A DNA stretch of 41,855 nt from Halieaceae bacterium UBA4438 (GCA_002390485.1 DGPO01000120.1:1158-43012); one strand, 5' to 3'. Positions 8,412 through 17,406 are shown, counted from the stretch's first letter. Made by a program: numbers and translations. The notes: generated from the letters alone by a model not told the origin.

Positions 8412-9538
8412 TGTCTCACTGACACCCCTAAGGCCGACAACATTGCCCTAAGCCCGCTTTTTTCTTCGCTCAATTGAACATTCAGGCCATTGAGTTGATC
8501 TCGTAAAACGTATTCTCGTCGCTGAGACTCGAAACATTCAGACGTCGCCAGCTCACTCCACCGGCGGCGGAAATTAAGATCATCTGTACGCAGTCGACCG
8601 ACGCGGGCCACCAGCTCTGTCACCGTCTGAGAAACACTCGATGTCGATTCGAGTGCCCAAACTTGCTCCGAGCCCACTTGACTTGGGCAGGGCCGAGACT
8701 GCATTAGACCGAGTGACCCCGCGAGCGCGTCGATCAAAAAGTCCGTGGCATTTATTTTTGACTGCTGGCTGTAACCAGCGATGTGCGGCGTGCCGTACCG
8801 CACACCCGCGAGTAATGTCGGATCCACGCGCGGCTCATCAGGCCAGGTGTCCAACACCATATCAACCCCACGCAGTAATAACATTTCGGCCGCTGCGACG
8901 GTCAGCAGCTTCCCCCTTCCCGCGTTTATCAACAAGGCATCGGATGGGATCCAAGAGGACTCCGCGAGCCCAATCATGTGATAACTCGGATCGGGTTCGT
9001 TGGAGTGCAAAGAGGCGTGTAATGAAACGACCGAGCATTGCAGTACTTTTTGCAGATCAGCGGACTCAATTCCCGCACCAAAGTCTGATACAAATGGATC
9101 AAAGACACGCACTGCCGCACCCAAATCGACGAGCCGCGCCGCAAGCTGTCGTCCCACATTGCCATACCCGACCAAGCCGACGGTCGCTCCCTCCATGACG
9201 GCTTCGAGGCGCCCACAAAGGCCAATGGCACTCAATACATAGTCACCCACCGCCTGCGCGTTACAACCGGCAGCACTGGCAAAACCAATCCCACTTGCAC
9301 TCAAATAATCAAGGTCAACGTGATCGACACCCGCGCTCGCCGTCCCAACAAAGGAGACGCTACTGCCCTCGAGCAACGCCGCATCAACACGTGTGACTGT
9401 TCGAGTCAGCAGTCCTTGTGCACCGCAGAGCGCCTCCGGACCAATGTCTCTTCCCGCAACCGCAACCAAGTCGACGGGGAGCTGTGCGAGTCGGGGCGTG
9501 ATTGTAATAGCACTGTCTAAGACTATTTTAGGTCGCAT
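8408..9538 (-). CDS. pdxB: 4-phosphoerythronate dehydrogenase
   Basis: PdxB oxidises 4-phosphoerythronate in the DXP-dependent pyridoxal phosphate pathway. It is a 376-residue D-2-hydroxyacid dehydrogenase, nearly the same length as E. coli PdxB (378). Visible are FVGTASAGVDHVD and the diagnostic GCNAQAVGDYV (E. coli GCNAIAVVEYV), the NAD motif GYGNVGRQ, the catalytic Arg in INAGRG, and the His in GTPHIAGYS. The C-terminal dimerisation region of about 90 residues is kept but diverged. The chosen ATG at 9538 aligns with the E. coli N-terminus; an upstream in-frame ATG at 9610 would overlap epmC by 83 bp. It overlaps the epmC end by 11 bp, so the genes are coupled. Confidence 0.93.
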   Translation of the reverse strand: MRPKIVLDSAITITPRLAQLPVDLVAVAGRDIGPEALCGAQGLLTRTVTRVDAALLEGSSVSFVGTASAGVDHVDLDYLSASGIGFASAAGCNAQAVGDYVLSAIGLCGRLEAVMEGATVGLVGYGNVGRQLAARLVDLGAAVRVFDPFVSDFGAGIESADLQKVLQCSVVSLHASLHSNEPDPSYHMIGLAESSWIPSDALLINAGRGKLLTVAAAEMLLLRGVDMVLDTWPDEPRVDPTLLAGVRYGTPHIAGYSQQSKINATDFLIDALAGSLGLMQSRPCPSQVGSEQVWALESTSSVSQTVTELVARVGRLRTDDLNFRRRWSELATSECFESQRREYVLRDQLNGLNVQLSEEKSGLRAMLSALGVSVRH

Positions 9539-10043
9539 GATTACCCTGGGCGTGTTCACGTCGTTGACGGAGGCTGTCTCGAAACACCGCTGCGCGTTGG
9601 GGCAGCCCATTGAGTCTAAACACAGCGGCTTGCGCGCAAACAGCGGCTGCGAAACGAATCACTAAGGGGTCATCCAGCGCCACACTGAGGTTATCCACAC
9701 TCACCTTAAACGGAAGATTGAGCGCCTCACAAAACAACAGCTCAATCGCCTGTGGGCGTGTCTCGACTTCGTAAAACGCCGCCTGTCGGGAACAATCCCT
9801 TCCCTCCGCACGATACCAGTACCCATAGTCAGGTAACTGACGTCGAAACCTACCCGCGACACACCAATGCGCCACCTCATGCAGCGCACTTCGCTCAAAA
9901 TCTTCTCGAAAAAAAATAGTGGCTGGATGACCCGGCTCGTAAAATGGTTCAGCCGCGCCACCGCTGAGTACGGTGCGCTCCGTGACACTAAACACACTGT
10001 TGAAGACGCCAATTATTTCATCACTGAGCTGCGCATTAATCAC
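9528..10043 (-). CDS. epmC: elongation factor P hydroxylase
   Basis: EpmC (YfcM) hydroxylates the beta-lysylated lysine of EF-P, the last step of that translation-factor modification. The 171-residue protein carries the metal motif HEVAHWC (His55, Glu56, His59) and the blocks FGYWY-like DYGYWYRAEGRD, KPQALDWLFC-like RPQAIELLFCEAL and FKVSVDNL. The start is GTG, 3 bp after the tusA stop. The EF-P gene, epmA and epmB are not in this window. The gene sits between tusA and pdxB, near aroC and prmB, a neighbourhood also found around yfcM in E. coli. Confidence 0.92.
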   Translation of the reverse strand: MINAQLSDEIIGVFNSVFSVTERTVLSGGAAEPFYEPGHPATIFFREDFERSALHEVAHWCVAGRFRRQLPDYGYWYRAEGRDCSRQAAFYEVETRPQAIELLFCEALNLPFKVSVDNLSVALDDPLVIRFAAAVCAQAAVFRLNGLPQRAAVFRDSLRQRREHAQGNHAT

Positions 10044-10046
10044 GCT

Positions 10047-10271
10047 TCAGTCCGCCTTTCTGACCCGGTATACAAATTGGTCAGCGACAGCTTTGTGATC
10101 AAGCAAGTGGTGCCCCAAAAAATCACAAAACTTGACGACATCACGCTGTGTAGAGGGGTCGGTGGCCGTCAGACGCACAATATCGCCAGGCGCTGCACGC
10201 CGCATTGCGGCATGGAGCATCATTACGGGCTCTGGACACGTCAGCCCCACTGCATCGACCTCATGCTCCAT
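10047..10271 (-). CDS. tusA: TusA-family sulfurtransferase
   Basis: A small sulfur carrier of 74 residues. The TusA signature is at the N-terminus: the sulfur-accepting Cys12 in GLTCPEPVM. The rest follows the beta-alpha-beta fold (residues DIVRLTATDPST, then FCDFLGHHL). Such proteins pass persulfide sulfur from a desulfurase to tRNA thiolation (mnm5s2U) or to other acceptors. I chose ATG 10271; a TTG 21 bp upstream is less likely. It overlaps nothing but is 3 bp from epmC. TusBCD and a desulfurase are not here, so whether it is the tRNA-thiolation TusA or a paralogue is open. Confidence 0.85.
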   Translation of the reverse strand: MEHEVDAVGLTCPEPVMMLHAAMRRAAPGDIVRLTATDPSTQRDVVKFCDFLGHHLLDHKAVADQFVYRVRKAD

Positions 10272-10312
10272 GACGACAGCACCTACAACCAAGAACCGCC
10301 AACTGCAGCCAA

Positions 10313-11116
10313 CTAAAGCGGCTTTTTAAAGCGCAGTGTCATGCGGTCGCTTTCACCAATCGCCGCATATTTCTCACGATTTACATCACCCGCACGAAAG
10401 TTAGGCGGCAGCGTCCAAACGCCACCCGAGTAATCTTTCGTATCGCGAGCATTCGCGTTGATCTCGCTTCGTCCATCCAACACAAACCCGGCAGCTGTTG
10501 CCAAAGCGATAACTTTGCTCTCGGGTACGTAGGCGGTACGCTTCATCTGGTCGAGCGTTATACCCTCATCACCGCGATGCTGAACGATCCCTAAGGTCCC
10601 GCCCGGCGCGAGGACATCATAAAGGTTTGCAAGCGATGCCTCTGCCGTTCCTGCGCGAAGCCAGGAGTGAACATTACGAAAGACCAACGCCATATCGATT
10701 GCCCCTCCCTCGACTTTCATCGGCTTTCCCGGGGGCTGCATCACGCGCACATCGACGTTGGCGTAGACGTCATTGTCTCGCCCCAGCTTCTGAAGGTATC
10801 CCCCCAGAGAGCGTCGACCATACGCACTACCGTTTGGCGAGCCGTGTCCGGCAACCAAATTGCCGTGCGGCGCTAACAGTGGCGCAAGGACTTCGGTATA
10901 CCAGCCACCGCCCGGTGACACTTCAAGGACGGTCATTTCACCTTGCAAGCCAAAAAACTCCAATGTTGCTCGAGGGTGTCTCTCTGTATTGCGCGCAATA
11001 TTCGCATCAGTACGATGCGCACCGCTCAACGCCGTATCCCAGTCGAGCGTCTTGTGCCCATCGGCAAGGGCCAGCGGCGCTAAAAGCGCCAGTAAAACCA
11101 ACGAAAATCGTTTCAT
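10313..11116 (-). CDS. exported SAM-methyltransferase-like protein of unknown function
   Basis: A 267-residue protein with a clear signal peptide (MKR, then a Leu/Ala-rich core ending at about ALA-18) followed by a class I methyltransferase fold. Motif I is VLEVSPGGGWYTEVLAP (63-79), and later blocks IDMALVFRNVHSW and LAPGGTLGIVQHR look like motifs IV and VI. It resembles the poorly studied COG4798-type predicted methyltransferases. The ATG at 11116 has AGGAG 6 bp upstream. It precedes tusA by 41 bp on the same strand. The oddity is location: the periplasm has no known SAM pool, so it may have another ligand, another reaction, or stay tethered inside. Function unknown. Confidence 0.8.
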   Translation of the reverse strand: MKRFSLVLLALLAPLALADGHKTLDWDTALSGAHRTDANIARNTERHPRATLEFFGLQGEMTVLEVSPGGGWYTEVLAPLLAPHGNLVAGHGSPNGSAYGRRSLGGYLQKLGRDNDVYANVDVRVMQPPGKPMKVEGGAIDMALVFRNVHSWLRAGTAEASLANLYDVLAPGGTLGIVQHRGDEGITLDQMKRTAYVPESKVIALATAAGFVLDGRSEINANARDTKDYSGGVWTLPPNFRAGDVNREKYAAIGESDRMTLRFKKPL

Positions 11117-11206
11117 AGTCAACTCCTATTAAGAATTTTGCGTATATACCCTCGATACGCCGTCCAACATGTCAATAATACCCGCAAGTCGCGTTCAAGG
11201 GGATCC

Positions 11207-11728
11207 ATGCAGCAACAATACGTCATTACATTTGCAGGCGCCGATAGAACAGGCCTCGTCGAAACCCTTGCCGACCTGGTCAAAGCCCACGGCGGCGATT
11301 GGCAGCAAAGTGAGCTTACTCGACTCGGGGGTGCGTTTGCAGGCGTCATCTTGGTGTTCGTCTCCGACGAGGGGTTTAACGCGCTGGATCAAGCGGTTCA
11401 GACCAGCGGAAATACGGACCTGTCCATTCACCTGACCCGAGCAACGGCTGAACCTCACATTGAACCGAACCTACGCTTGACATTGACCGGGCCTGATCGA
11501 CCCGGAATCGTCTATGAAATTACACATGAGCTTGCGGAGTTACAGATCAACATTCTCCATTTCAGTTCCCACGTGCAAAGTGGCGCTTGGTCTGGTGAAG
11601 CTCTTTTTATCGCAGACTTAGAGACACGTACTCCTGCTGAGCTAGACCTTGATGAGCTGCGCGATCGCTTGGACGCGGTCGAAGAAAAAATGACCCTCGA
11701 AATCGATATCGAATCCGATTCGGCTTAA
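11207..11728 (+). CDS. GcvR-like double-ACT-domain protein
   Basis: A 173-residue protein made of two ACT domains: about 1-75 (with GADRTGLVETLADLV) and about 87-165 (with GPDRPGIVYEITHEL). The arrangement and length are those of GcvR, which in E. coli binds glycine and holds GcvA in its repressing form. It lacks a DNA-binding domain, as GcvR does. The start at ATG 11207 has AAGGGG upstream; a start 69 bp earlier has no support. It is a single-gene unit divergent from the exported methyltransferase, and its TAA shares TTAA with the stop of the facing small gene. Partner and effector are not known. Confidence 0.8.
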   Translation: MQQQYVITFAGADRTGLVETLADLVKAHGGDWQQSELTRLGGAFAGVILVFVSDEGFNALDQAVQTSGNTDLSIHLTRATAEPHIEPNLRLTLTGPDRPGIVYEITHELAELQINILHFSSHVQSGAWSGEALFIADLETRTPAELDLDELRDRLDAVEEKMTLEIDIESDSA

Positions 11729-11937
11729 GGCCTGCGCCGCAACCAGCGCAGTAAAAAACCCGAAGGCACCGCGATTAACGCCAGTAAAAATACACCCTGA
11801 ACACTGAGCCATACGTAATCGAGAAGCTTGTCGGCGGACACACCCACAATATCGACGGCACCCCAGAACAATGCCAGTGTGGCCAGCACGCCCAAAACTG
11901 CTGTGCGCAGTGCACGAACTTGTCGTTTACTAATCAC
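11725..11937 (-). CDS. small two-helix membrane protein downstream of aroC
   Basis: A 70-residue hypothetical protein: a basic N-terminus (MISKRQVR), hydrophobic helix about 12-33, a short acidic turn (ADKLLDY), a second helix about 41-63, and a very basic end (RWLRRRP). Both ends probably face the cytoplasm. The start is GTG 13 bp after the aroC stop, with GGGA upstream, and the stop codon interlocks with that of the convergent gcvR-like gene. Placement, start site and clean membrane pattern argue for a real gene. I recognise no family. Confidence 0.65.
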   Translation of the reverse strand: MISKRQVRALRTAVLGVLATLALFWGAVDIVGVSADKLLDYVWLSVQGVFLLALIAVPSGFLLRWLRRRP

Positions 11938-11950
11938 TCAGCGTATCCCA

Positions 11951-13036
11951 TTAGATGATCGGCGTCGGCGACGTCACGTCCGCGTTTTGGCCTCGGTGGC
12001 GCAAGGCATGATCGATCAAAACAAGCGCAAGCATCGCTTCTGCGATGGGCACGGCCCTGAGGCCCACGCATGGATCGTGCCGCCCCGTGGTAATGACATC
12101 CGCGGGGTCACCGTTAACATCAATCGACTGACCCGGTACTTGTATGGACGAGGTTGGCTTCAGAGCGAGACCCACCGTAATGGGTTGGCCACTGGAGATC
12201 CCCCCCAACACACCGCCGGACTGATTACTCAAGAAACCGTCACTGCTGAGCTCGTCACGATGCTCACTGCCGCGCTGGTTAACGACACCAAAGCCTGCAC
12301 CAATCTCGACTCCTTTGACCGCGTTAATCCCCATCATTGCTGAAGCAATATCGGCATCAAGACGATCAAAAATAGGCTCTCCCCAGCCCGGAGGCAGCCC
12401 CTCTGCGTGGACCTCAAGCTTTGCCCCAATGGAGTCGCCATCACGACGAATTTGGGTCATAAACTCCTCAATCTTCGGAATTAGATCTCGATCACCGCAA
12501 AAAAATGGGTTGGTTTCAACGAGATCCCAATCTGTTTTCGTGACCGTCAAAGGTCCAAGAGCACTCAAGCAGCCTCGAATACTCACCCCGTAACGCTCGC
12601 TTAACCATTTCTTTGCGATCGCACCCGCCGCCACTCGCATTGCTGTTTCGCGCGCCGAGGAGCGACCTCCCCCTCTATAGTCGCGAAAGCCATACTTCTG
12701 CTGGTAGGTGTAATCTGCGTGCGCAGGCCGAAATACGTCTTTTATTTTGCTGTAGTCCTTCGACTTCTGATCAGCGTTCATGATCAGCAAACCAATCGGT
12801 GTCCCCGTGGTCTTGCCCTCAAACACTCCCGAAAGAATCTGTACCTCATCGGGCTCTTTGCGCTGCGTCGTAAAACGCGATGTTCCTGGCTTCCTTCGAT
12901 CAAGATCTGGCTGTAGATCGGCGGCAGAGAGCTCAAGCCCCGGGGGGCAACCGTCGACAATGCAACCCAAACCGCTCCCGTGACTTTCGCCAAAGGTGGT
13001 CACCGTAAATAGACGGCCAAACGAATTACCTGACAT
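11951..13036 (-). CDS. aroC: chorismate synthase
   Basis: Converts 5-enolpyruvylshikimate-3-phosphate to chorismate with reduced FMN. The 361-residue protein is full length (E. coli 361). Family signatures include GESHG near the N-terminus (about 16-20), [24 protein letters not shown] (given here as the region 119-142 with its RSSARET core) and a C-terminal [18 protein letters not shown]. The ATG has GGGAAGA upstream. It follows prmB by 36 bp on the same strand; the aroC-prmB pairing is also seen in E. coli. Confidence 0.97.
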   Translation of the reverse strand: MSGNSFGRLFTVTTFGESHGSGLGCIVDGCPPGLELSAADLQPDLDRRKPGTSRFTTQRKEPDEVQILSGVFEGKTTGTPIGLLIMNADQKSKDYSKIKDVFRPAHADYTYQQKYGFRDYRGGGRSSARETAMRVAAGAIAKKWLSERYGVSIRGCLSALGPLTVTKTDWDLVETNPFFCGDRDLIPKIEEFMTQIRRDGDSIGAKLEVHAEGLPPGWGEPIFDRLDADIASAMMGINAVKGVEIGAGFGVVNQRGSEHRDELSSDGFLSNQSGGVLGGISSGQPITVGLALKPTSSIQVPGQSIDVNGDPADVITTGRHDPCVGLRAVPIAEAMLALVLIDHALRHRGQNADVTSPTPII

Positions 13037-13072
13037 TGCATCTTCCCAACTGATTACGCATTTCAGAGCCCC

Positions 13073-14038
13073 TCAAGACACGCCCTGCTTTGCCGCCCAT
13101 TGTGCCAGATCTTGAGCCATAAAAATCGCCACGCCCTCACCACCGTGCTCAAGCTCCACCCACAGCGGCACTAAGTCCTCAGACAGATTTTCCAGCGCCG
13201 CGACGCTATACCCGACCTCTAAGACCAATAACCCCTCAGGCTTGAGTATACGGGCCGCATCCCAAAGCAACAGGCTAACTAGGTCGAGTCCGTCGTCGCC
13301 GCCATCGAGCGCAAGTCCTGGCTCATGGAGATACTCGGCTGGCAAATCTTGCATGTGCTCGGCGTCAACATACGGGGGATTCGCCAAAATAATGTCAACC
13401 GACTCGCCGGCACACCACGACAGCAAATCTGCTTGAACAACACCATCGACCGGATGGTCCTCCCGGTTCTCTTGTGCCAGTGACAACGCATCTCCATCAA
13501 GATCACTGAGTACCACAAGGGCAGCCGGATACGCCGTCTTTGCCAACATGCCTAAGCTTCCACCGCCACAGCACACGTCAACAATAACTGCAGGGGAAGG
13601 ACCGCTATACCACGGTGCAAAGTCCGACATAATTAACGATGCGACAGGTGAGCGAGGGACTAACGCTCGCGCATCGCTCTTAAAGCAAAGAGGGCCCAGC
13701 CAAGCAACTTGAGTGATGTACGCTAACGGTAATCGCGCGACACAACGCTTACTGACAAACTCATCGAGACGCTGTCGCGCATGCTCGGGATACTCAACCT
13801 CTAGAATCTCTGCGCCTGTACCCGTTGGTGAGCGGTCAGCTGCCGTCAGCACAAGCGCCACTGCCTCGTCGTGCGCAGAGTCATACCCGTGGCCAAAAAA
13901 AACATCGGCCCTGATAAGCGCGTCTTCGGTATCGATCAGCATGTCACGAAATGTTGGCACAGGTAGAGAGGCCCTAGGTAAAATGACATGATAACAGCTG
14001 ACCTTTACCAATGCCGCGGCACACTGACGCAAACTCAA
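13073..14038 (-). CDS. prmB: ribosomal protein L3 glutamine methyltransferase
   Basis: PrmB methylates a glutamine of ribosomal protein L3 using SAM. The catalytic NPPY is at 220-223 within NPPYVDAEHMQDLP, and SAM motif I is VDVCCGGGSLG (153-163). N-terminal blocks FFGHG and LPLAYITQVAWL and the end ELEHGGEGVAIFM match the E. coli protein, separating it from PrmC. The start is uncertain. The longest frame opens with TTG at 14038 without a visible ribosome site, and the next ATG (13942) would cut into the conserved N-terminal helix. The conserved part begins near residue 17. The gene lies 28 bp after an alpha/beta hydrolase. Confidence 0.92.
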   Translation of the reverse strand: MSLRQCAAALVKVSCYHVILPRASLPVPTFRDMLIDTEDALIRADVFFGHGYDSAHDEAVALVLTAADRSPTGTGAEILEVEYPEHARQRLDEFVSKRCVARLPLAYITQVAWLGPLCFKSDARALVPRSPVASLIMSDFAPWYSGPSPAVIVDVCCGGGSLGMLAKTAYPAALVVLSDLDGDALSLAQENREDHPVDGVVQADLLSWCAGESVDIILANPPYVDAEHMQDLPAEYLHEPGLALDGGDDGLDLVSLLLWDAARILKPEGLLVLEVGYSVAALENLSEDLVPLWVELEHGGEGVAIFMAQDLAQWAAKQGVS

Positions 14039-14066
14039 GTAAGGAGGCGCTAATTAAGACGCTCTA

Positions 14067-14936
14067 TTAGGCGAGAGCAGAACTGAGATGAGCCTTCAAA
14101 ATCTCTCCAAGCGCAACGACATCACCCTCGAGGTGAAAATGGTGAGGACCCGGCACCATTAAACGGCTAAATTGAGCGGCGTATTGGGCAATCTCGTCGA
14201 CACGCTGCTGGGCCTCTTTGCTCGTGAAAAAACCATCCTCACCCAAGACAAGGAGCACAGGGCATTGCAGAGACGCATAGAAGGAATTTGTTGTGGCCTC
14301 TGACAGTTTCACGTAGCTGCCACCAAACAGCCGAGGATCACTGAGCAAGAGCCATCCTTCATCAAGCTGCCTCAGGGCCCGCGGAATCAAGGTCTCCGCG
14401 TTTTCTCGTGTAAATCCATACCGTGTTCGCGCTGTAACAAAATCCTCTACGGTGTCGAAAATACGGGGCGGCCTGCTCGTGTACCTACCCTTCTCAGACA
14501 GCGATGAGCGAAACAACTCCGCCCCATCATCGTTTTCAAACGAGCGAGAGATCATGCCATCAAGCATGGTGACTGTGGCGCAACGCTCGCCCAAGGCCAC
14601 CGCAAGCACACCCGCAATGCCAGCACCTCGACTGTGCCCAACAACATGGACCGTTTCGAGGTCGAGTTGATCGACAATCCCTATGAGCTGAGGGACATCA
14701 TCCCAAATGTGATACGACGAATCGGGCGATCGATGGCTACTCAACCCATGACCGGATAAGTCCAGTGCTATAACGCGATAGTCCGTCAGGAGCGGCGCCA
14801 ATTTGGCGAAACTCAGCGCATTGTCCAACCACCCGTGGATGGCGATAACCGTCGGCAACGACGATGAGCCCCAGCATAATCCGCGATACGTCAGACCGTC
14901 GACAACAAACTCAACGCTTGAGGGCTCAGCGCTCAC
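14067..14936 (-). CDS. alpha/beta hydrolase between sixA and prmB
   Basis: A 289-residue alpha/beta hydrolase with oxyanion region AIHGWLDNA (32-40), the DLSGHGLS block, nucleophile elbow GHSRGAG (Ser102) and a late His in the GPHHFHLEGD block (near 268). The pattern is that of the MhpC/epoxide hydrolase-like group, but the substrate is unknown. GTG start; GTGA overlap with the sixA stop indicates coupling. It sits in the transcript that starts at the heat-shock promoter of htpG. Confidence 0.85.
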   Translation of the reverse strand: MSAEPSSVEFVVDGLTYRGLCWGSSSLPTVIAIHGWLDNALSFAKLAPLLTDYRVIALDLSGHGLSSHRSPDSSYHIWDDVPQLIGIVDQLDLETVHVVGHSRGAGIAGVLAVALGERCATVTMLDGMISRSFENDDGAELFRSSLSEKGRYTSRPPRIFDTVEDFVTARTRYGFTRENAETLIPRALRQLDEGWLLLSDPRLFGGSYVKLSEATTNSFYASLQCPVLLVLGEDGFFTSKEAQQRVDEIAQYAAQFSRLMVPGPHHFHLEGDVVALGEILKAHLSSALA

Positions 14937-15415
14937 TGATGATACCCAAAAGGCTCACAGCGCAGAAGCTCGGCGCCGCCACGAGACGCAAGGGTGACCT
15001 GCATAGTCGCAAAGCCACTGGGGTGAAGGCTTGCGTGCTCCACCGAGTCACACCACACATTGATCAGGTGAGACAGGTACGGCTGATGGCCGACAACCAA
15101 CTGGTGATCACAGTTCGGCTCTAGAAAAAGCCCCTGAACGTAATCTGCGTGGCCGGGGGCCAGCTTCTCGCACTCTTTCGTCATCGAAAACGCGAGAGCG
15201 TCATGAAGCAAAGACGCTGTTTGCTGGGCTCGAACCAAGGGACTGTGCGTACACAGGCTCGGAGCGATGACGCCGCTCCGTTGACACCAGCCCTTGAACA
15301 GTTCAGCGCTCGCCGTAACGTGAGACACACCATGCGCCGTGAGCGTCCTATCCGCATCACGAGCAGCACTGCCTGCCTCACCGTGACGCCAAACCGTGAC
15401 TAACACATCATGCAC
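14933..15415 (-). CDS. sixA: SixA-like phosphohistidine phosphatase
   Basis: A 160-residue histidine phosphatase with the RHG motif at 10-12 (nucleophile His11), an [11 protein letters not shown] block and the second His in [11 protein letters not shown]. SixA removes phosphate from histidine phosphotransfer proteins (ArcB Hpt, nitrogen PTS NPr). The start overlaps the htpG end by 8 bp: GTG at 15415 is used here, but an in-frame GTG at 15406 would fit the usual short lead before RHG as well. No Hpt or PTS partner is encoded in the window. Confidence 0.88.
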   Translation of the reverse strand: MHDVLVTVWRHGEAGSAARDADRTLTAHGVSHVTASAELFKGWCQRSGVIAPSLCTHSPLVRAQQTASLLHDALAFSMTKECEKLAPGHADYVQGLFLEPNCDHQLVVGHQPYLSHLINVWCDSVEHASLHPSGFATMQVTLASRGGAELLRCEPFGYHQ

Positions 15416-17312
15416 TCATCTCAACCAAGAGCCTGTTCATTCGAGAGACGTAACTTGCCGGGTCCTCTAACTGAGAGCCTTGTGCGAGTGTGGCCTGATC
15501 CAAGAGAATTAGGGCCAGATCGGCGAACCGGTCTTCATCTGACTCACTGTCCATGCGCTTTACCAAGCCGTGGTCGGTGTTCACCTCTAGGATCGGCTGA
15601 CTGTCCGGTAACTCCTGACCAGCCGCCTCTAAAATGCTGCGCATCTGCGCGCCAAGTTCGTGCTCGCCGACCACCAGACAGGCTGGAGAGTCGGTCAACC
15701 GAAGCGTTGGTCTCACCTCGCTAATGCGACCGCCCAAGGCCTCTTTGAGACGGTCAAGGAGCCCTTCATTGTCTGTCTTAGCCGCCTCAAGTTCAGCCTT
15801 CTCCTCGTCGGTGCTCTCACCCAGATCTAATTCACCCTTGGCGATGTCCTTAAGTGCCTTGCCGTCAAATTCATTAAGGTGACCCATAAGCCAGTCATCA
15901 ATTCGATCTGAAAGCAGGAGCACTTCTATGCCCTTCTTTCTGAACACTTCAATGTGTGGGCTATTTTTCGCCGTGACATGGTTGTCAGCAACCACGTAGT
16001 AAATGGCATTCTGTCCTTCTTGCATCCGGGACACATAACTCGGCAGTGACACGTTCTGAGTGTCGTCGTCGCTGTCTGTGGACGCGAATCGCAGTAACTC
16101 GGCAATCTTCTCGCGGTTTGCAAAGTCCTCTCCCGGGCCTTCTTTGAGCACATTGCCAAAGACGTTCCAAAACGTTTGGTACTTGTCGGGGTCGGATTTC
16201 CCCATTTTACCCAACATGTCCAAAACTCGTTTCGTCACCGCGCTCCTGAGCGAATCAACCTGAGGGCTTTGCTGGAGTATTTCTCGTGAAATATTGAGCG
16301 GTAGATCTTGGGAGTCTAAAACGCCCTTCACAAAGCGTAGATACAGCGGCAGAAACTGTTCAGCGTCATCCATAATGAAGGTCCGCTGGATGTAGAGTTT
16401 TAGCCCACGTGCACCGTCACGATTCCACAGGTCAAAGGGCGCCTGACTGGGCAAGTAGAGTAATGACGTGTAATCGAGTTTCCCTTCTACGCGATTGTGG
16501 CCCCAGCTCAGTGGCTCCTGATAGTCACTGGACACGTGCCGATAAAACTCTTTGTACTCCTCGTCGCTCACCTCCGAGCGACTGCGCGTCCAGAGTGCTT
16601 TTGCCTCGTTAACACGCTCCCACGCAGGGCTTGCCGGCACTGCGTCTTCGTCGTCATTGTCATTGTCGACAGGTGGTGCTTGTTCGAGCATCAGAACCGG
16701 CACAGAGATGTGGTCTGAATATTTTTTTATGACGCTTCTGACACGAAACGGTGATGCAAACTCCTCTGCCTCACCATCCAAATGAAGTATCACTGTCGTC
16801 CCTGCGTCATCCCGAGTGGCCGAGTCAATACTGAACTCATCCTCTCCCGTTGACTCCCAGCGGGTTGCCTCATCACTTCCCGCCTTTCGCGAGATAACCT
16901 CAACACGGTCGGCAACAATGAATGAGGAGTAGAACCCGACACCGAATTGTCCAATAAGCTGACTGTCCTTTTGCTGATCGCCGCTTAGCTGTTCCATAAA
17001 GGCAGCCGTCCCGGATTTTGCAATCGTGCCAAGATTCTCAATGATGTCTTCACGAGACATGCCAATCCCATTGTCACTGATGGTCAGCGTCTTAGTCTCT
17101 TCATCAACATCGACACGCACTTGGTAACCCTCACCACCCACATCAAGACTGCTGTCTTCGATGGCCTGAAATCGGCGTTTATCGATAGCGTCTGAGGCGT
17201 TTGAAATCAGTTCGCGAAGGAAGATTTCGCGGTTTGAGTAGAGTGAGTGAATCATCAGCTGAAGCAATCGCTTCGCTTCTGTCTGAAAACCCATGGTTTG
17301 CTTAGAGGACAT
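15408..17312 (-). CDS. htpG: Hsp90 chaperone HtpG
   Basis: A 634-residue bacterial Hsp90 (E. coli 624). The N-terminal GHKL ATPase domain has [15 protein letters not shown] (catalytic Glu, Asn), DNGIGM and GQFGVGFYS. The middle domain has YIQRTFI and ISREILQQ, and a C-terminal dimerisation domain ends at the stop. An acidic linker ([14 protein letters not shown]) separates the N and middle domains. The start is ATG 17312 ([18 protein letters not shown]), which matches the family; a longer in-frame reading would run through the promoter. First gene of a run through sixA, hydrolase, prmB and aroC. Confidence 0.97.
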   Translation of the reverse strand: MSSKQTMGFQTEAKRLLQLMIHSLYSNREIFLRELISNASDAIDKRRFQAIEDSSLDVGGEGYQVRVDVDEETKTLTISDNGIGMSREDIIENLGTIAKSGTAAFMEQLSGDQQKDSQLIGQFGVGFYSSFIVADRVEVISRKAGSDEATRWESTGEDEFSIDSATRDDAGTTVILHLDGEAEEFASPFRVRSVIKKYSDHISVPVLMLEQAPPVDNDNDDEDAVPASPAWERVNEAKALWTRSRSEVSDEEYKEFYRHVSSDYQEPLSWGHNRVEGKLDYTSLLYLPSQAPFDLWNRDGARGLKLYIQRTFIMDDAEQFLPLYLRFVKGVLDSQDLPLNISREILQQSPQVDSLRSAVTKRVLDMLGKMGKSDPDKYQTFWNVFGNVLKEGPGEDFANREKIAELLRFASTDSDDDTQNVSLPSYVSRMQEGQNAIYYVVADNHVTAKNSPHIEVFRKKGIEVLLLSDRIDDWLMGHLNEFDGKALKDIAKGELDLGESTDEEKAELEAAKTDNEGLLDRLKEALGGRISEVRPTLRLTDSPACLVVGEHELGAQMRSILEAAGQELPDSQPILEVNTDHGLVKRMDSESDEDRFADLALILLDQATLAQGSQLEDPASYVSRMNRLLVEMSA

Positions 17313-17343
17313 GTCGTATACCTGTATTGATAACCTGCACATC

Positions 17344-17372
17344 AGATGGGGTAATCGAGCAAATTTTTCAAG
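17344..17372 (-). promoter_or_regulatory. sigma-32 heat-shock promoter of htpG
   Basis: On the minus strand CTTGAAA (plus 17366-17372) is followed by 14 bp and CCCCATCT (plus 17344-17351). This matches the sigma-32 consensus CTTGAA, 13-15 bp, CCCCATNT at every fixed base. The predicted start is about 25-30 bp before the htpG ATG. Confidence 0.85.
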
Positions 17373-17406
17373 CCCCAGACCGTAAAAAAATTGAATTTGA
17401 TTGGAT

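Noticed and set aside
8641..9198. 185-codon open frame on the plus strand opposite pdxB
   Set aside because: It mirrors conserved pdxB coding sequence, has Arg/Pro/Ser-rich shadow composition and no ribosome site.
10627..11118. 163-codon open frame opposite the exported methyltransferase gene
   Set aside because: Lies fully inside a gene with signal peptide and conserved motifs; composition looks like a reverse-strand shadow.
11117..11206. TTGACA with TATATA on the minus strand before the exported methyltransferase gene
   Set aside because: The spacing is 21 bp, too long for a normal sigma-70 promoter, and I see no better pair.
13073..14038. prmB read as prmC (release factor methyltransferase)
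   Set aside because: The N-terminal GHG and ITQVAWL blocks, NPPYVDAE and pairing with aroC fit PrmB; prmC usually sits beside prfA.
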